Positions 21,598-31,894 of a stretch of 64,000 bases of DNA are shown here, piece by piece; within the stretch, counting starts at the first letter, position 1; the number at the start of each line of letters is the position of its first letter. Location: positions 199,874,611 through 199,938,610 of the forward strand of contig OW240914.1 of the NCBI GenBank assembly GCA_933207985.1, in the 5' to 3' direction. This stretch comes from Pelobates cultripes. Taxonomy: Eukaryota > Chordata > Amphibia > Anura > Pelobatidae. The notes under the pieces were generated by a model. The model did not search any database. It saw only the letters and a list, made by a program, of their open reading frames with translations, and was not told the origin of the DNA. Position numbers and translations under genes: made by a program.

Positions 21598-21902
21598 CTT
21601 CCTCTATTCCCTGCAAACCTCCTGTTTCCAACCATCCTGAACTACTTCTACTCCTGTTCCTACTCCTACTCTACCTCTGCAAAAAAGTGGACCAATGGAA
21701 ATTACTACTTTCAGGGGTCCTATATCTACAGAAGAAAGACTCAGAAGAAAGAATCTTAACCTCTGCAGGTACTGTGCTTCAAAAGAACATCTATTGGACT
21801 CTTGTCCTCTTCTAAAGGATTTAAAAAAGGGAAAAAAGAAACTTGAATACACTATTTTGAATACATCTTCTAAACCGATTCCTCATTGTATTCTCCCTAT
21901 CA
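21598..21902 (+). pseudogene. Gag C-terminal fragment with zinc knuckle (gypsy 2)
   Basis: Reads ITTFRGPISTEERLRRKNLN directly before a CCHC knuckle (CRYCASKEHLLDSC, C-x2-C-x4-H-x4-C) at about 21763-21804, as in sushi-type chromodomain gypsy Gags. The capsid part is missing to the left, where a MITE and CCGAA repeats begin. The frame runs to the Penelope-like insertion, after which it continues as the protease region. Confidence 0.75.
21889..21902 (+). repeat. 14-bp target duplication, left copy
   Basis: TATTCTCCCTATCA, identical to 24812-24825. The two copies bracket the Penelope-like element and mark its insertion into the gypsy Gag-Pol region. Confidence 0.88.
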
Positions 21903-22742
21903 AATATTGATGACTTTAAAACAAAGGCTAGAGCTTTACAACATCAATTTAAACAAAAGGGATATCCGAATAGGTGCTTAAAGTATGCATATAAACGTGC
22001 ATTATGTGAAGAGCGGTCGGAACTGTTAAAGGATAAAAGTATTCCTAAATCCACACAAGAGATAATAAGGTGTATAGGGAATTTTGATGCAGGCTGGAAC
22101 CAGATCATGAATATTTTGGATAGATTTTGGCCCCTCCTACATCAGGATATACACCTACAGAAAGTCATTACCCCAAGAGCATCAGTGACAGCCAGAAGGG
22201 GATGCAATATTAAGGATATCTTGGTCCCTAGTCATCTGAAAAATGCACCTCAAAAAAATACATGGTTAAAATCCACGGTCTTGGGTACTTACCAATGTGG
22301 CAAATGCAAGGCGTGTAAATTTATACGCAGACCATCAAAAAAGTTCCAAGATTCCCTAGGACAACAAGAATTTCTAGTTAAGAATTTCTTTAATTGTCAA
22401 ACTATGGGAATTGTGTACCTACTGTCATGCTCCTGCAAGAAATTATATGTGGGCAAGACCTCACGTAAATTTAAACTGAGGATTGGGGAACATGTTAACT
22501 CGGTCAACCCGAAAAGATTGGTCGACACTCCAGTCTCTAAACACCTTAAACTACATCATGGTTGTTCAGCAGAGGGCATTAGATTTTGTGGCATCGAAAA
22601 AGTTATACTTGGACCAAGGGGAGGGGATCTGGATAAAAGACTACTCCAAAGAGAGAGTTTTTGGATTTATAAACTGAAAACACTTGCTCCCTTTGGCCTG
22701 AATGAGGGATTTTCATATGCACCTTTTATGGAGGGGATATGA
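21903..22742 (+). CDS. Penelope-like Pol fragment: RT C-terminus and GIY-YIG endonuclease
   Basis: An open frame of 279 codons with no stop starts right at the insertion junction, so it lacks its own beginning and probably cannot be made as a normal protein. Residues 1-70 (DDFKTKARALQHQFKQKGYP; later ERSELL) fit the RT thumb. A Cys cluster CGKCKAC is near residue 132. The GIY-YIG nuclease starts at residue about 169 (GIVYLLSC), with LYVGKTSRK at about 182-190, the following Arg (LRIGEH), the catalytic Glu region RESFWIYKL at about 250 and the conserved ending GLNE. This nuclease nicks target DNA for reverse transcription in place. The intact frame contrasts with the stop-ridden host gypsy, so this insertion is younger. 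Confidence 0.88.
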   Translation, partial: NIDDFKTKARALQHQFKQKGYPNRCLKYAYKRALCEERSELLKDKSIPKSTQEIIRCIGNFDAGWNQIMNILDRFWPLLHQDIHLQKVITPRASVTARRGCNIKDILVPSHLKNAPQKNTWLKSTVLGTYQCGKCKACKFIRRPSKKFQDSLGQQEFLVKNFFNCQTMGIVYLLSCSCKKLYVGKTSRKFKLRIGEHVNSVNPKRLVDTPVSKHLKLHHGCSAEGIRFCGIEKVILGPRGGDLDKRLLQRESFWIYKLKTLAPFGLNEGFSYAPFMEGI

Positions 22743-22837
22743 TAACATTATACAAATATATTCGGGGCCAATACAAACCATTGTGTGGAAATCTATTCAC
22801 AAACCGGACTTTACATATAGGACAGGAGGCCAGCGTT

Positions 22838-23222
22838 TAGACTGAAGAAAGAAGATTTCGCAAAGGAAAGGGTTTACTGTAAGAATCAATCGGGATGTGG
22901 AATTCTCTGCCTGAGGAAGTGGTTTTATCAGAGTCCATACAGATGTTCAAACGGCTACTAGATGCATACTTGCAAGAACAGAATATTCAAGGATATAATC
23001 TTTCAATGTAGGGTAATAACTGCTTGATCCAAGGATAAATCTGACTGCCATTCTGGGGTCAAGAAGGAATTTTTTTCCTAGCTTGTTGCAAAATTGTGCT
23101 TCAAACTGGGTTTTTTTTGCCTTCTTTTGGATCAACAGCAAAAAACAAATGTGAGGAAGGCTGAACTTGATGGATGCAAGTCTCTTTTCAGCTATGTAAC
23201 TATGTAACTATGTAACTATATA
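22838..23222 (+). mobile_element. CR1/Rex1-type non-LTR 3' end
   Basis: Reads MWNSLPEEVVLSESIQMFKR and LLDAYLQEQNIQGYNLSM* (about 22896-23010), the C-terminal tail of a CR1/Rex1-type Pol. A 3' UTR follows and ends in an 8-base microsatellite (CTATGTAA)n at about 23191-23218. It is severely 5'-truncated and lies within the Penelope-like insertion, so it is nested in it or was picked up with it. Confidence 0.75.
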
Positions 23223-24060
23223 AGATCCAATCTGTACAATTCATCTTTGGTCCGTATGGACACACCTGGTATCTCTCTATACCATCATACATTTTGTAAA
23301 TAAGTACTGTCTGACAGGTTGTAAGGATCTATACCTTGTCATTTGCACTTGTAATATTTGTAAATAGTAGTGTAGCTGTGGGCTTATATAGCCATTATTT
23401 AGATTAGTATATATATAGAGTTTTATGTATTTTAACTTTAACCTACCTACAGTCATGAGGATAGTAACCATGTTTTCCAGATTTGTAACATGAGGAATTA
23501 GCAATAAAGCTAAGGATCTAGCCTGTGGTAATACTATTGGATAAGATATATAGGACTCCCTCTCTTTGTGAACCCACAATATGAGATTAATACACTAATG
23601 TAGCATCACCTGGATATATCTATATCTTTATATATAGGTTGATAATACAATAGGGTTCACATTTGTATAACCGTACATATGGTGGTCACTTTCACATAGA
23701 CCAGCCGATAGGACGTGTAATAGAGTCTTGGAATAATATCACGTAAGCCTGTTACATTTTGGACACACCCACACGTGTGATAGACAGCCCCTGGACATAT
23801 AGGATGTCAGGTATCGATACGCCCACATGACGACATGGAGGGGCGTACCCGGCATCAATGTGTTCATCCCTGAGCAGGACGGACGACGTGTTGACTCCGC
23901 CCCCTTGACACCACGTGGGCGGCAGACGCAACACGGGAGTAATGAGCACGCTGTCAGACACACGTGGGGAACATGATCTCTGCATACAGATTGGCTGTTG
24001 GTAGGAGGAACACTTGGGTACTAAAGGTATTTAAGAGACACTATTATGAATAGGAAGCTG

Positions 24061-24106
24061 GCCCCTGACGAAGGTGCACTCTCTAAGCACCGAAACGCGC
24101 GTTGGC
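24061..24106 (+). ncRNA. Hammerhead-ribozyme-like hairpin in the Penelope-type terminal region
   Basis: The order fits a type I hammerhead core: CTGACGA (24065-24071), stem GGTGC/GCACC (24073-24077 with 24087-24091), GAAA (24092-24095), a self-complementary CGCGCG (24096-24101) in place of stem III, then TT and GG that could pair with CC before CTGACGA as stem I. It departs from the standard by one extra A (24072) before stem II and by the very short stems I and III. Hammerheads with short stem III are known in Penelope-like elements. Activity is not shown. Confidence 0.5.
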
Positions 24107-24811
24107 ACTCTAGCACTATGAATTGCACTTAACTCTTTTCTTCTGTTTCACCTTTTATATATTCCTATGCCTGTCTAGCTAGTTTACCAGGGAGAGAGGC
24201 TTTAATAACTTTAATATATATGGCAGTTTGATTTTGACTGACCATTAGTTTCTACAAACGTTCTTCTATTTCTACATCTAAGTCTCTCTCCAATGTTGAC
24301 TATTCTAGACTTTTTCTAATATTATTGGTAAGGTCTGCTACTTGGAACATTTTTTCTACATATAGCTAGACTCAATACAAACTAATTTTGTATTAGTATA
24401 TATTATCAGCAGACATTTACCTCATGGTCCTATACATAATATATATGGACATAAGGAAGCTGTGGGATCCTGCACTCAGGAAACTAGTCACTGGCAATTA
24501 GATAGGTATATGAATACCTTTTCCTATTTAGCATATGTACTCTAATAAAGCTGTCATATAGGTGTAAAGGTTTTTTATTTATACATACTGCCAGATCCTA
24601 GCCGTGGCATTTGGTGCATCCCCTCTGGTGAGCATAGGAATATTAGTATTAATGTTATATTGACTCTATTTCTTATCTGACATTGGAGATCATCCCTAGT
24701 TAATATACCTTCACGCTATACTTCTATGTAATATTTCCAGGTAATGTAGTCAGACTGGGATTCGTTTAGATATCCTAAGCCTGCCTGCATTTGTTCTATT
24801 CTTTTGTGGCA

Positions 24812-24825
24812 TATTCTCCCTATCA
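24812..24825 (+). repeat. 14-bp target duplication, right copy
   Basis: TATTCTCCCTATCA, identical to 21889-21902; the gypsy reading frame resumes here as LPIILQWN. Confidence 0.88.
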
Positions 24826-25190
24826 TACTGCAGTGGAATCAAGAGTTAATTCAGACTGAAGCTATGATTGACTAAGGGGCCGCTGGAACATTTATTGACT
24901 CCACTCTTGTTTCAAGGAATAAATTCCTTTTACTCAAAAAACTATTTTTTTGTCTCCCTCATAGTAGTAGATGGATCTACTATTCCTTCTGGTCCTATTA
25001 AAAAGGAAACCATTCCACTAAAGATGACTACTTCAAATACAAAGAACACTTGAAATGTAATATTGGGAAATCACCTTTATTTTCTGTCATACTAGGAATG
25101 AATTGGTTACAGCTTCATAACCCTCAAATTCAATGGTCTTCTATTTCTGTTCAACTCAATTCTAAAATTTGTAAGGAAAATTAAGATACC
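24826..25190 (+). pseudogene. Gypsy 2 protease region, decayed
   Basis: Reads QELIQTEAMID, then a stop codon (TAA at 24873-24875), then GAAGTFIDS. Related aspartic proteases have D-S-G-A here, so the active-site serine codon has become a stop. Downstream is VVDGSTIPSGPIKKETIPLK and, after a further stop, the LGMNWL-type motif (about 25090-25115, frame disturbed). It is non-functional. Confidence 0.75.
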
Positions 25191-26510
25191 TGAACATTAT
25201 AACGAATTCAAAGATGTTTTCAACAAAATTGAAGCTGAGTCTTTACCTCCCCACAGGGTATATAACTGTCTTATTGGTCTCCTCCCTGGGGCTGCCATAC
25301 CTTTTAGACCTATATATCCACTATCTAAACCTGAATTAAAGACTCTTAAAGAATACTTAGAAGAAAACCTGTGCAAAGGATTCATCAGAACATCTACTTC
25401 TCCTGCTTCATCTCCTATATTCTTCGTACTAAACAAGGACACTACTCTTTGTCCCAATATTGATTATAGAGTGTTAGATAAAATAACTGTAAAAAATAGA
25501 TATCCTCTTCCTTTAATTTCTGAATTAATTGAATGTCTGAAAACAGCAACTATCTACACTAAACTTGACCTTTGTGGAGCATACAGCTTAATCCGAATAA
25601 AAGATGGACATGAATCTTGAAGACATACTCATTTACTCCAATAACCTTCAGGACTACAGAAAACATGTTAAATGGGTTCTTTCAAGATTACATATACACG
25701 GATTATATGCTAAACCAGAGAAATGTATTTTTGAAGTATCCAAAGTCTAATTTCTAGGATATGTTATATCACCTCATGGCATACAGATGGAGGATTCCAA
25801 AATACAGTGCATTCTTCACTGGCCTATACCTACTACAGTAAAACATGTACAAAGTTTCTTGGGATTTTCAAATTTTTACCGTAATTTTTTTTTTTTAATT
25901 CTCAGAAATTTTTCAACTTTTCACGCAGCTTACTCATAAGAATGTTCCTTTTAATTAGACTGTTCACAGCCAACAAGCATTCAATACCCTCACACAACGT
26001 TTCACATTAGCACCCATACTCAAGATAATTAACCTTTCTCTCCCCTTCATCTTGGAAGTGGATGCTTCAAATAATGCAATAGGTAATGTACTCTCACAAC
26101 AAACAAGTCCTCAAGATCCTTTACATCCTATTGCTTTCTTCTCACGTACCCTATCTCCAGCTGAAAAGAATTATGCAATTGGTGAAAAAGACTCATTAGT
26201 AATAAAAGCTTCTTTTGAAAACTGGTGACATTTACTTGAGGAAACTGAAAGACCAATACTTGTTTACACAGATCATAAAAACCTTGAATTCTTTCAATCT
26301 ACCAAAATATTGTCAGCACGTCAACTCAGATGGAAACTGTTTTTTCAAAGGTTCAATTTCCACATTGTATATAGATCTGGTTCAAAAAATAAAAAGGCTT
26401 ATTCTTTATCACATATGCATTCTCAACCTATTTCGATCATACTTCCTTATAAATACATTGGAATAACGTCTCAGTTTATCAACAAAATAAAACAAATTTA
26501 TAAAGAATAA
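25190..26510 (+). pseudogene. Gypsy 2 reverse transcriptase and RNase H, decayed
   Basis: RT begins with LLPGAAIPFRPIYPLSKPEL, then SSPIFFVLNKDTTLCPNIDY, RYPLPLISELIE and YTKLDLCGAYSLIRI. Soon after (about 25610) the reading stops and resumes at DILIYSNN. The span between the second and third RT blocks is missing, about 50-60 codons against the first gypsy element, and the catalytic box reads N-L-E-D instead of Y-x-D-D. The thumb follows ([28 protein letters not shown]), then RNase H (ILEVDASNNAIGNVLSQ, IGEKDSLVIKA, VYTDHKNLEFF), with stops at about 25750 and 26226 and a poly-T expansion at about 25886. Confidence 0.82.
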
Positions 26511-26539
26511 CTTCAAATTCCTATTAACTCCAGTTTAAT

Positions 26540-27207
26540 TTAACAAAAGGCGTTTATTTCAAAGGTGATAAATGGTATATTCCTCCTTCTTTGAGAACTG
26601 AAGTACTAGAATTGGTCCATGACCTTCCGCTTGCTGGACATTTGGTAATAAAAAAGACCATTGATCTAACTACCAGGCATTTTTGGTGGCCTGATGTAGT
26701 CAAAACAGTTTCATTCTATGTGTCCTCATGCCACATCTGTCAAAAATCTAAACCTGTACTTTAACAACCTTATGGACTTTTAATGAATTTGCCTATTCCA
26801 GACCGTCCATGGAAATCCATTTCGATGGATTTCATTGTCGATTTACCAATGTCTCAAAAACAAACCACATTTAGTGAAATGATCCTTGTGGTTGTGGATC
26901 ATTTCACTAAAATGTCTCATTTTATTCCAATTTCAAAAATTCCTACTTCTCTCGAATTATCCAAATTATTCATTTCTAACATTGTAAGACTTCATGGTTT
27001 ACCTGATGAAATTATAACAGTTAGAGGTTCAGAGTTCACATCTAAGTTCTGGAAAGAATTATGTAAGAGTCTTGGATTTACAAATAAATTCTCCTCTTCA
27101 TATTACCCTCAGACAAAGAGGCAAACTGAGATAGTGAATCAATGTCTAGAACAGTATCTTAGATGTTTCTGTACCCATATCCAAGATGATTGGTCATCAT
27201 GGTTACC
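26540..27207 (+). pseudogene. Gypsy 2 integrase, main part
   Basis: The zinc-binding region reads VHDLPLAGH then YVSSCHICQKSKP (about 26610-26755). The core follows in a 148-codon open stretch from 26783: SISMDFIVDLP (first Asp), a second-Asp motif altered from S-D-R-G to T-V-R-G (IITVRGSEFTSKF, about 27010), then YYPQTKRQTEIVNQCLEQYL with the Glu. The second catalytic Asp is therefore lost (VRG for DRG). The reading is cut after SSWLP at 27207 and continues at about 28486 as LAEFAYNNY. Confidence 0.82.
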
Positions 27208-28481
27208 TGTGAGGATGTTTATGGGGTGATACATATTAAAAATAATATTTTCATAAAAATGATCAAAAATTAATTTAATCATTTTTATTATATCATAAAT
27301 TGATATCTTGTCACTGTTCCCCGATTAATAATTTAAAGCTGAAAATTACCCACTAGGATAGATATCCTATTATATTGCAATTTTACTACAATATTCATAT
27401 ATCAGGTCATTTACCATTCCTAAGTCCATCCAATAAGAATAATTCTAACTAGATTTTACGTTTGCCGAATTTTAGCTTAACTAAATAAGATTCACTATCT
27501 TATATCAGAACAAGACAATACCTCTGGATAAAAAATGTGGTATGCTAACATTTGGCAAATTTACCGTTAATATATCATTATCTTTATTCCACCTGCAGGA
27601 ATGGGATTTTTATAACCATATATTCCTTAAATAATTATGATTTCTAATAATTGAAATCTGACCAATATTTATCCAGATGTATATTCCTGCTAGTATTAAA
27701 AATTAATAAATGTAATTACATTAAATAAAACCATCATAATTACCAGTTAAGTGTGTCTAGCTTTTGATTCAGATGTCAGATCTTAGCTGTTAGATGTGAG
27801 TCCAAGAGAGTGTTAAGAGTGTCCAAGAGTCTGAATGTGTCCTCTCTGCCCTTTGTCCTTACCTTTTAAAGGGGAAAATTCTCTGCACGTTACTAGTTGA
27901 TAGGACCAATACGGAACTGTGGGTGTGTCTTCTCTACAGACTATCATCTAGATTTTGGTCAGTAGGTGGAGTAATTACATTACCGAAAATTCTTGTCAGG
28001 GGGTCCATTTACCTTTTTGTATAATGGGTTAACTGAAATTGGTGATGCGTTTTATGTCATTTTTGCTATCGCTTATGGCTACTATACATCAAAGAACCTG
28101 TCATCTTCAAAGCAATTTGGTTCACTTCTATGAGACATAGAGCCTGCAGTTTCGGTCGTAATTTTAGATTTGACACCTCCTAACATTTCACCCTTTCTCT
28201 TACAATGGAACTAGTAATGTTCCGTTATTTTTTTAGAAAGTAAAATTAATTACTTAGTGTTACCTGTTATTTGGTGTCTGTCTGGTTTTCTTGTCTTGTT
28301 TACATAAGTCGCATTCCTTAGCTCAGACTTGAATGAATAGAGTGATAGAGAGAGAAATATTGTGTCTGTCTTAGCCTTGTAATACAAAATGGAGTCACCT
28401 TTGCTCTGAGGGTGACTGGCAGTATACACTTTTAATTTCTCTCTTAACACAAAAATGTCTGCCAGTATAAATATACTGACA
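27208..28481. mobile_element. Insertion in the integrase gene, probable solo LTR (1274 bp)
   Basis: The integrase reading is interrupted between SSWLP and LAEFAYNN, so the insert is defined by coding continuity. It starts TGTGAGGATG and ends ATATACTGACA, i.e. TG...CA as in LTRs. It is AT-rich with no coding domain. The flanks TACC and TGAC could be a worn 4-bp duplication. A non-LTR or MITE origin is not excluded. Confidence 0.5.
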
Positions 28482-29130
28482 TGACTTTGGCTGAATTAGC
28501 CTATAATAATTATTTGCATTCAAGCACGAAATTATGGATGTCATCCAACCTCCAATTATTGATTTCATCCAACCTCTTTTCCTTCAGATCTCATTTATAG
28601 TACCAATCCTTAAGTTAATATTCAAATAGAAGAAATGATGGATCTATTCAAATCTCTAAAAAGTAATCTTGAATCTTCCTCCTTAAGTCAGAAATAATTT
28701 GCTGACAAAAAGCAAAGACCTCCTACTAAATACAAAGTTGGTGATAAAGTTTGGCTTTTCACTTAAAACTTTAGAACAAACAGACCTTCCAAGAAACTCA
28801 GTTCACTATTCATTGGGTCTTTTCGTATTGAAAAAATTATCAACGATGTTGTTGTCAAATAAACTTAATCCTGTTTTCCACGTGTCTCTTCTAAAACCCT
28901 GATTCTTTCCTGATCCTTTTCAAAGGAATAACCAACATCCTCCAGACTCAGTCCTCGTTGATGGAGAAATTGAATATGGAGTACATAGAATTTTAGATTC
29001 TCATCTCCATAATGGGAAACTACAATAATTTATCCATTGGAAAGGATATGGGTCTGAAGATGACTCATGGGAAGATAATGAAAAGATACATGCCTCTCGT
29101 CTAATTTCTTCTTTCCACAAAAGATATATC
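28482..29130 (+). pseudogene. Gypsy 2 integrase C-terminus and chromodomain
   Basis: After the insertion the integrase continues LAEFAYNNYLHSST. Following a decayed stretch come PPTKYKVGDKVWL (about 28720), KKLSSLFIGSFRIEKI, VFHVSLLKP, and a chromodomain: DGEIEYGVHRILDSHLHNGK, IHWKGYGSEDDSWE, ASRLISSFHKRY (about 28960-29125). Chromodomains at the end of gypsy integrases bind histone marks and steer insertion. Stops are present (for example before FIHWKGYG), so this copy is inert. Confidence 0.82.
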
Positions 29131-29150
29131 TTCTCATGTCATCTGCATAA

Positions 29151-29726
29151 CCCGTCTGACTTCTGGGTTTAGCCGATCCATTCACATCCATGCGTCTGAT
29201 GTCATGGATCTACAGCTGAATTCTCAATCAATTTTGTGTTGTATGTGTTATCGTGTGTGGGTTTGAGTCTTAATCTCTGGTTTGGTTGGAGCTGCTCACA
29301 ATTCTGATACTCTGTTTCAACTTGACTCACGGAACTCCGATACTGTATTCCTGTGTACGAACCTCTGGCTTTGAACCTGACAACTCTCTTCTTTTCACTC
29401 CCTATAAAGAACAGACTTCACCTCAGATCCCTGTACTCTCCTCATACTTCAGTGAAGCAAAATCCACATTATCCAGGGAGGACTCTTAAGCTCATTATCC
29501 AGCAAGATAAGTTCTCCTATACTGGGATTTGTAATTGGTTCATTATCTGCAGTGAATTGGAAGTAAGGGATGCTAAAGTCTGCCTCTGGGATTTCATTTT
29601 TCTTTTATAAAGAACTTTCATTTATTATTGCTCATACAAGTTATTCCTTATATTGGACTCTAAGTGATTATATCCTTTCCTATCATCATGATCAACTTGT
29701 ACCTTAATTTACTGCTGTAAGGATTT
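29151..29726. other. Probable 3' non-coding part of gypsy 2
   Basis: Directly follows the chromodomain. An LTR would be expected, but no repeat partner exists in the window to fix its ends. Short open frames here have no domain. Confidence 0.35.
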
Positions 29727-29957
29727 TGTGACGAAAGTATCTTTGTCACTGGGATTTGGAGAGGCCTGCTTGCCAGCCTTTTGCCCTGTGACTATGGCCC
29801 TGTGGTGAACTTTGGGGCTAAAAACTCTGTTCATGCCTTTTTCCCTTCTATGGTGCAGTATATGTTGCTTACTGGTGTTCGTTTACTGAACAAGGTGTTC
29901 ATTTACTGAACAAACTGTCCAACAGCCAGACCACCCACAAGTGCAGAACTCGCAGAC

Positions 29958-30835
29958 TTGGTGGAAATCAAGCAGAACATGATCCGCCAGATGGGGTTGC
30001 TTGGTCAATGCATTCAGGACCTCCAGCATGGTCAAGTCCAACTGCATTCACAGATTCGGAAACTCCATGCCACACCCTCTTCTGGTCCTATGTCCGTGGC
30101 CTCCTCTGATGACCCTCATGTCCCTGAAACTGCTGTGCCAATGCCAGAACGTTTCTCTGGTGATCGTTCGCTGTATCAGGGGTTCATGATGAACTGCATA
30201 TTCACTATGAAACCACATACTTATCACAACGACGTTGTTAAGGTCAGAACTGTTATTGCGCTGTTGGCTGGAGAACCACGCACATGGGCACATAATCTAT
30301 TGTGCACCCAAGATTCTGTTCTGCAAACATGGTCCTTCTTTTCTGCAGCATTGGATGCCCTCCATGATGATCACAACCATCTTGTCAATACTCAAGCTGC
30401 CATCAGGGCCCTCAGACAAGGGAAAAGAACGGTTGAAGCTTACGCCACAGCATTTAAAAGCATTGCAGTAGAAACTTGTTGGAATGAAATCACTCTGAAA
30501 AACCAGTTCAGCATAGGCCTCAATGAAGCCTTGAAGGATCAGTTTCCCAGAGTGGGTATCCCTAAAACCCTGAAGAACTCATACATTTGGCTATACAATT
30601 GGATCGGCAATTCCGTGAACAGAGACTGGAAAGAGCCACAACCATGTCTTCCTATGGTAAACTACCTTCTTCCTCAGCCACTGTGGAGGTACCTGCTATG
30701 ACCACAGACAAACCTATGCAATTGGTCCTAGTAAAGGGTCATCTTCACCCCGATGTGCTAACCAGAAGATAAATCAATAGGCTGTGTTTTTACTGCAACA
30801 AACCCAACCATGCGGTCAGGAACTGTCTGAAAAAG
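29958..30835 (+). pseudogene. Gag of gypsy 3
   Basis: An open stretch of 247 codons from 29958 contains a sushi/gypsy-type capsid: PMPERFSGDRSLYQGFMMNC, KVRTVIALLAGEPRTWA, AIRALRQGKRTVEAYATAFK and GLNEALKDQFP. Near 30590 the frame shifts (LAIQLDRQFRE in another frame). A CCHC knuckle CFYCNKPNHAVRNC follows at about 30783-30824. Related Gags were the source of domesticated vertebrate genes, but frameshifts and stops argue against domestication here. Confidence 0.8.
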
Positions 30836-30889
30836 GGTACCAATCGCAACAGTAAGCCACAGTCCTGTCCTGTCTTCTTGCCATGTTCT

Positions 30890-31515
30890 TGTAATATGGC
30901 GCCCAGCTTATCTATTCCAATTTTATTGCAGTGGAACAAGAAGAAGGTGACAGTGAATGCCATGATCGATTTTGGGGCCAGTGGTTGTTTTTGGATATCT
31001 CTTTTTCTTCCTCTCAATATATACCCTGTCACAATAAAGAATATCCCATATGCATAAATGTTGTGGATGGTAGTCCTGTAAAATGAGGGTTTTTTACCAA
31101 AGAGACCTCTCCCTTGGTTGTTGAAATCTGTACCCGCTACAAAGAATGCCTACAGTTTAACCTAGTGGCCTTTCCTTTGCTTTCTGTCATATTGGGGTTG
31201 CTATGGTTGAGAATACACAATCCTGTCATCTGTTGGACTAAAGGCATGGTGTCATTTACTTCACCCTACTGTGAACAGAACTGTATGCCCTGTCCCTCTC
31301 CAGTGATACATATCAACACTATCTTAGATAACAATAAAAAGAGCCTGTTGTCTGTCTTCCTTCTGCCCACCTTGACTACAATGATGTGTTTGATAAAAAA
31401 GGAGTTGACTCACTACCTCTGCACCAGACATATGATTGTCCCATCAACCTATTACCCGGAGCTCCTATTCCTTTTGGACGTATTTACCCGTTGTCGGTAC
31501 CTGAATTGGTAATAC
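30890..31515 (+). pseudogene. Protease and N-terminal RT of gypsy 3
   Basis: Reads LSIPILLQWNKKKVTVNAMI then DFGASG (about 30966), the aspartic protease active site with Ser replaced by Phe. NVVDGSPVK and a stop (TGA at 31084-31086) follow. Further on is VFDKKGVDSLPLHQTYDC and LLPGAPIPFGRIYPLSVPEL (about 31390-31510), the start of RT. The sequence changes to unrelated DNA at about 31515, so the catalytic RT, RNase H and integrase are missing. Confidence 0.75.
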
Positions 31516-31894
31516 CAGAGTAGAGAATATAATGTCAAATAATAATAGTCCCTTACCTATTAGAGATACATTTTGTTATGTTGGGACTAGAGCTTTATAC
31601 CGGGTGGCTCACAATTCAAAATCTTGGAACATCTGCATTTATATCGGACAAATACACTATATTTAATACACATAATATATATATATACATGTATATATAT
31701 ATGCAGCAAAATAGGAAGCAGGCTCTCTGAAGCAGGCTCTCTGAAGCAGGCTAAAAGCACAGGTGTCAATAAAACAATGAAATATATATTGAGCCAAATG
31801 TACTCACAGTTACGTTCTGGTCAGGTCTTGCATACAAGTATAGACATTAGTCACCTGTAAGATGATCTCTTTTACTTGAAATAGTATCTACTCT
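31516..31894. other. No recognisable gene; short TA repeat
   Basis: AT-rich DNA with a TATATACATG microsatellite at about 31674-31702 and a duplicated AGCAGGCTCTCTGA at about 31718-31745. Confidence 0.5.

Larger units (their letters stand above)
21903..24811 (+). mobile_element. Penelope-like element, 5'-truncated, 2.9 kb
   Basis: Between two perfect 14-bp direct repeats lie an RT C-terminus plus GIY-YIG endonuclease frame (21903-22742), a CR1-type 3' tail (22838-23222) and a non-coding terminal region with a hammerhead-like hairpin (24061-24106). Target duplications of variable length and 5' truncation are usual for this class. The rest of the RT is missing. Confidence 0.85.
21598..29150 (+). 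mobile_element. Second Ty3/gypsy element with chromodomain, decayed and twice interrupted
   Basis: The parts are: gag zinc knuckle to 21902; Penelope-like insertion 21903-24811; protease, RT, RNase H and integrase 24826-27207; probable solo LTR 27208-28481; integrase C-terminus and chromodomain 28482-29130. The reading across the first insertion (...PIPHCILPI then ILQWNQEL...) joins cleanly. Domain order is the usual PR-RT-RH-INT, unlike the element at 5004. Codons are AT-rich with many stops. The N-terminal gag and 5' LTR are missing. Confidence 0.82.
29727..31515 (+). mobile_element. Third Ty3/gypsy fragment (LTR head, gag, protease, start of RT)
   Basis: Begins with an LTR-like head TGTGACGAAAGTATCTTTGTCA similar to that of the minus-strand solo LTR ending at 17781. 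Gag, a zinc knuckle, a protease and the first RT block follow, then it stops at 31515. Only about 230 bases separate the LTR head from gag, so the LTR is itself shortened. Confidence 0.75.
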
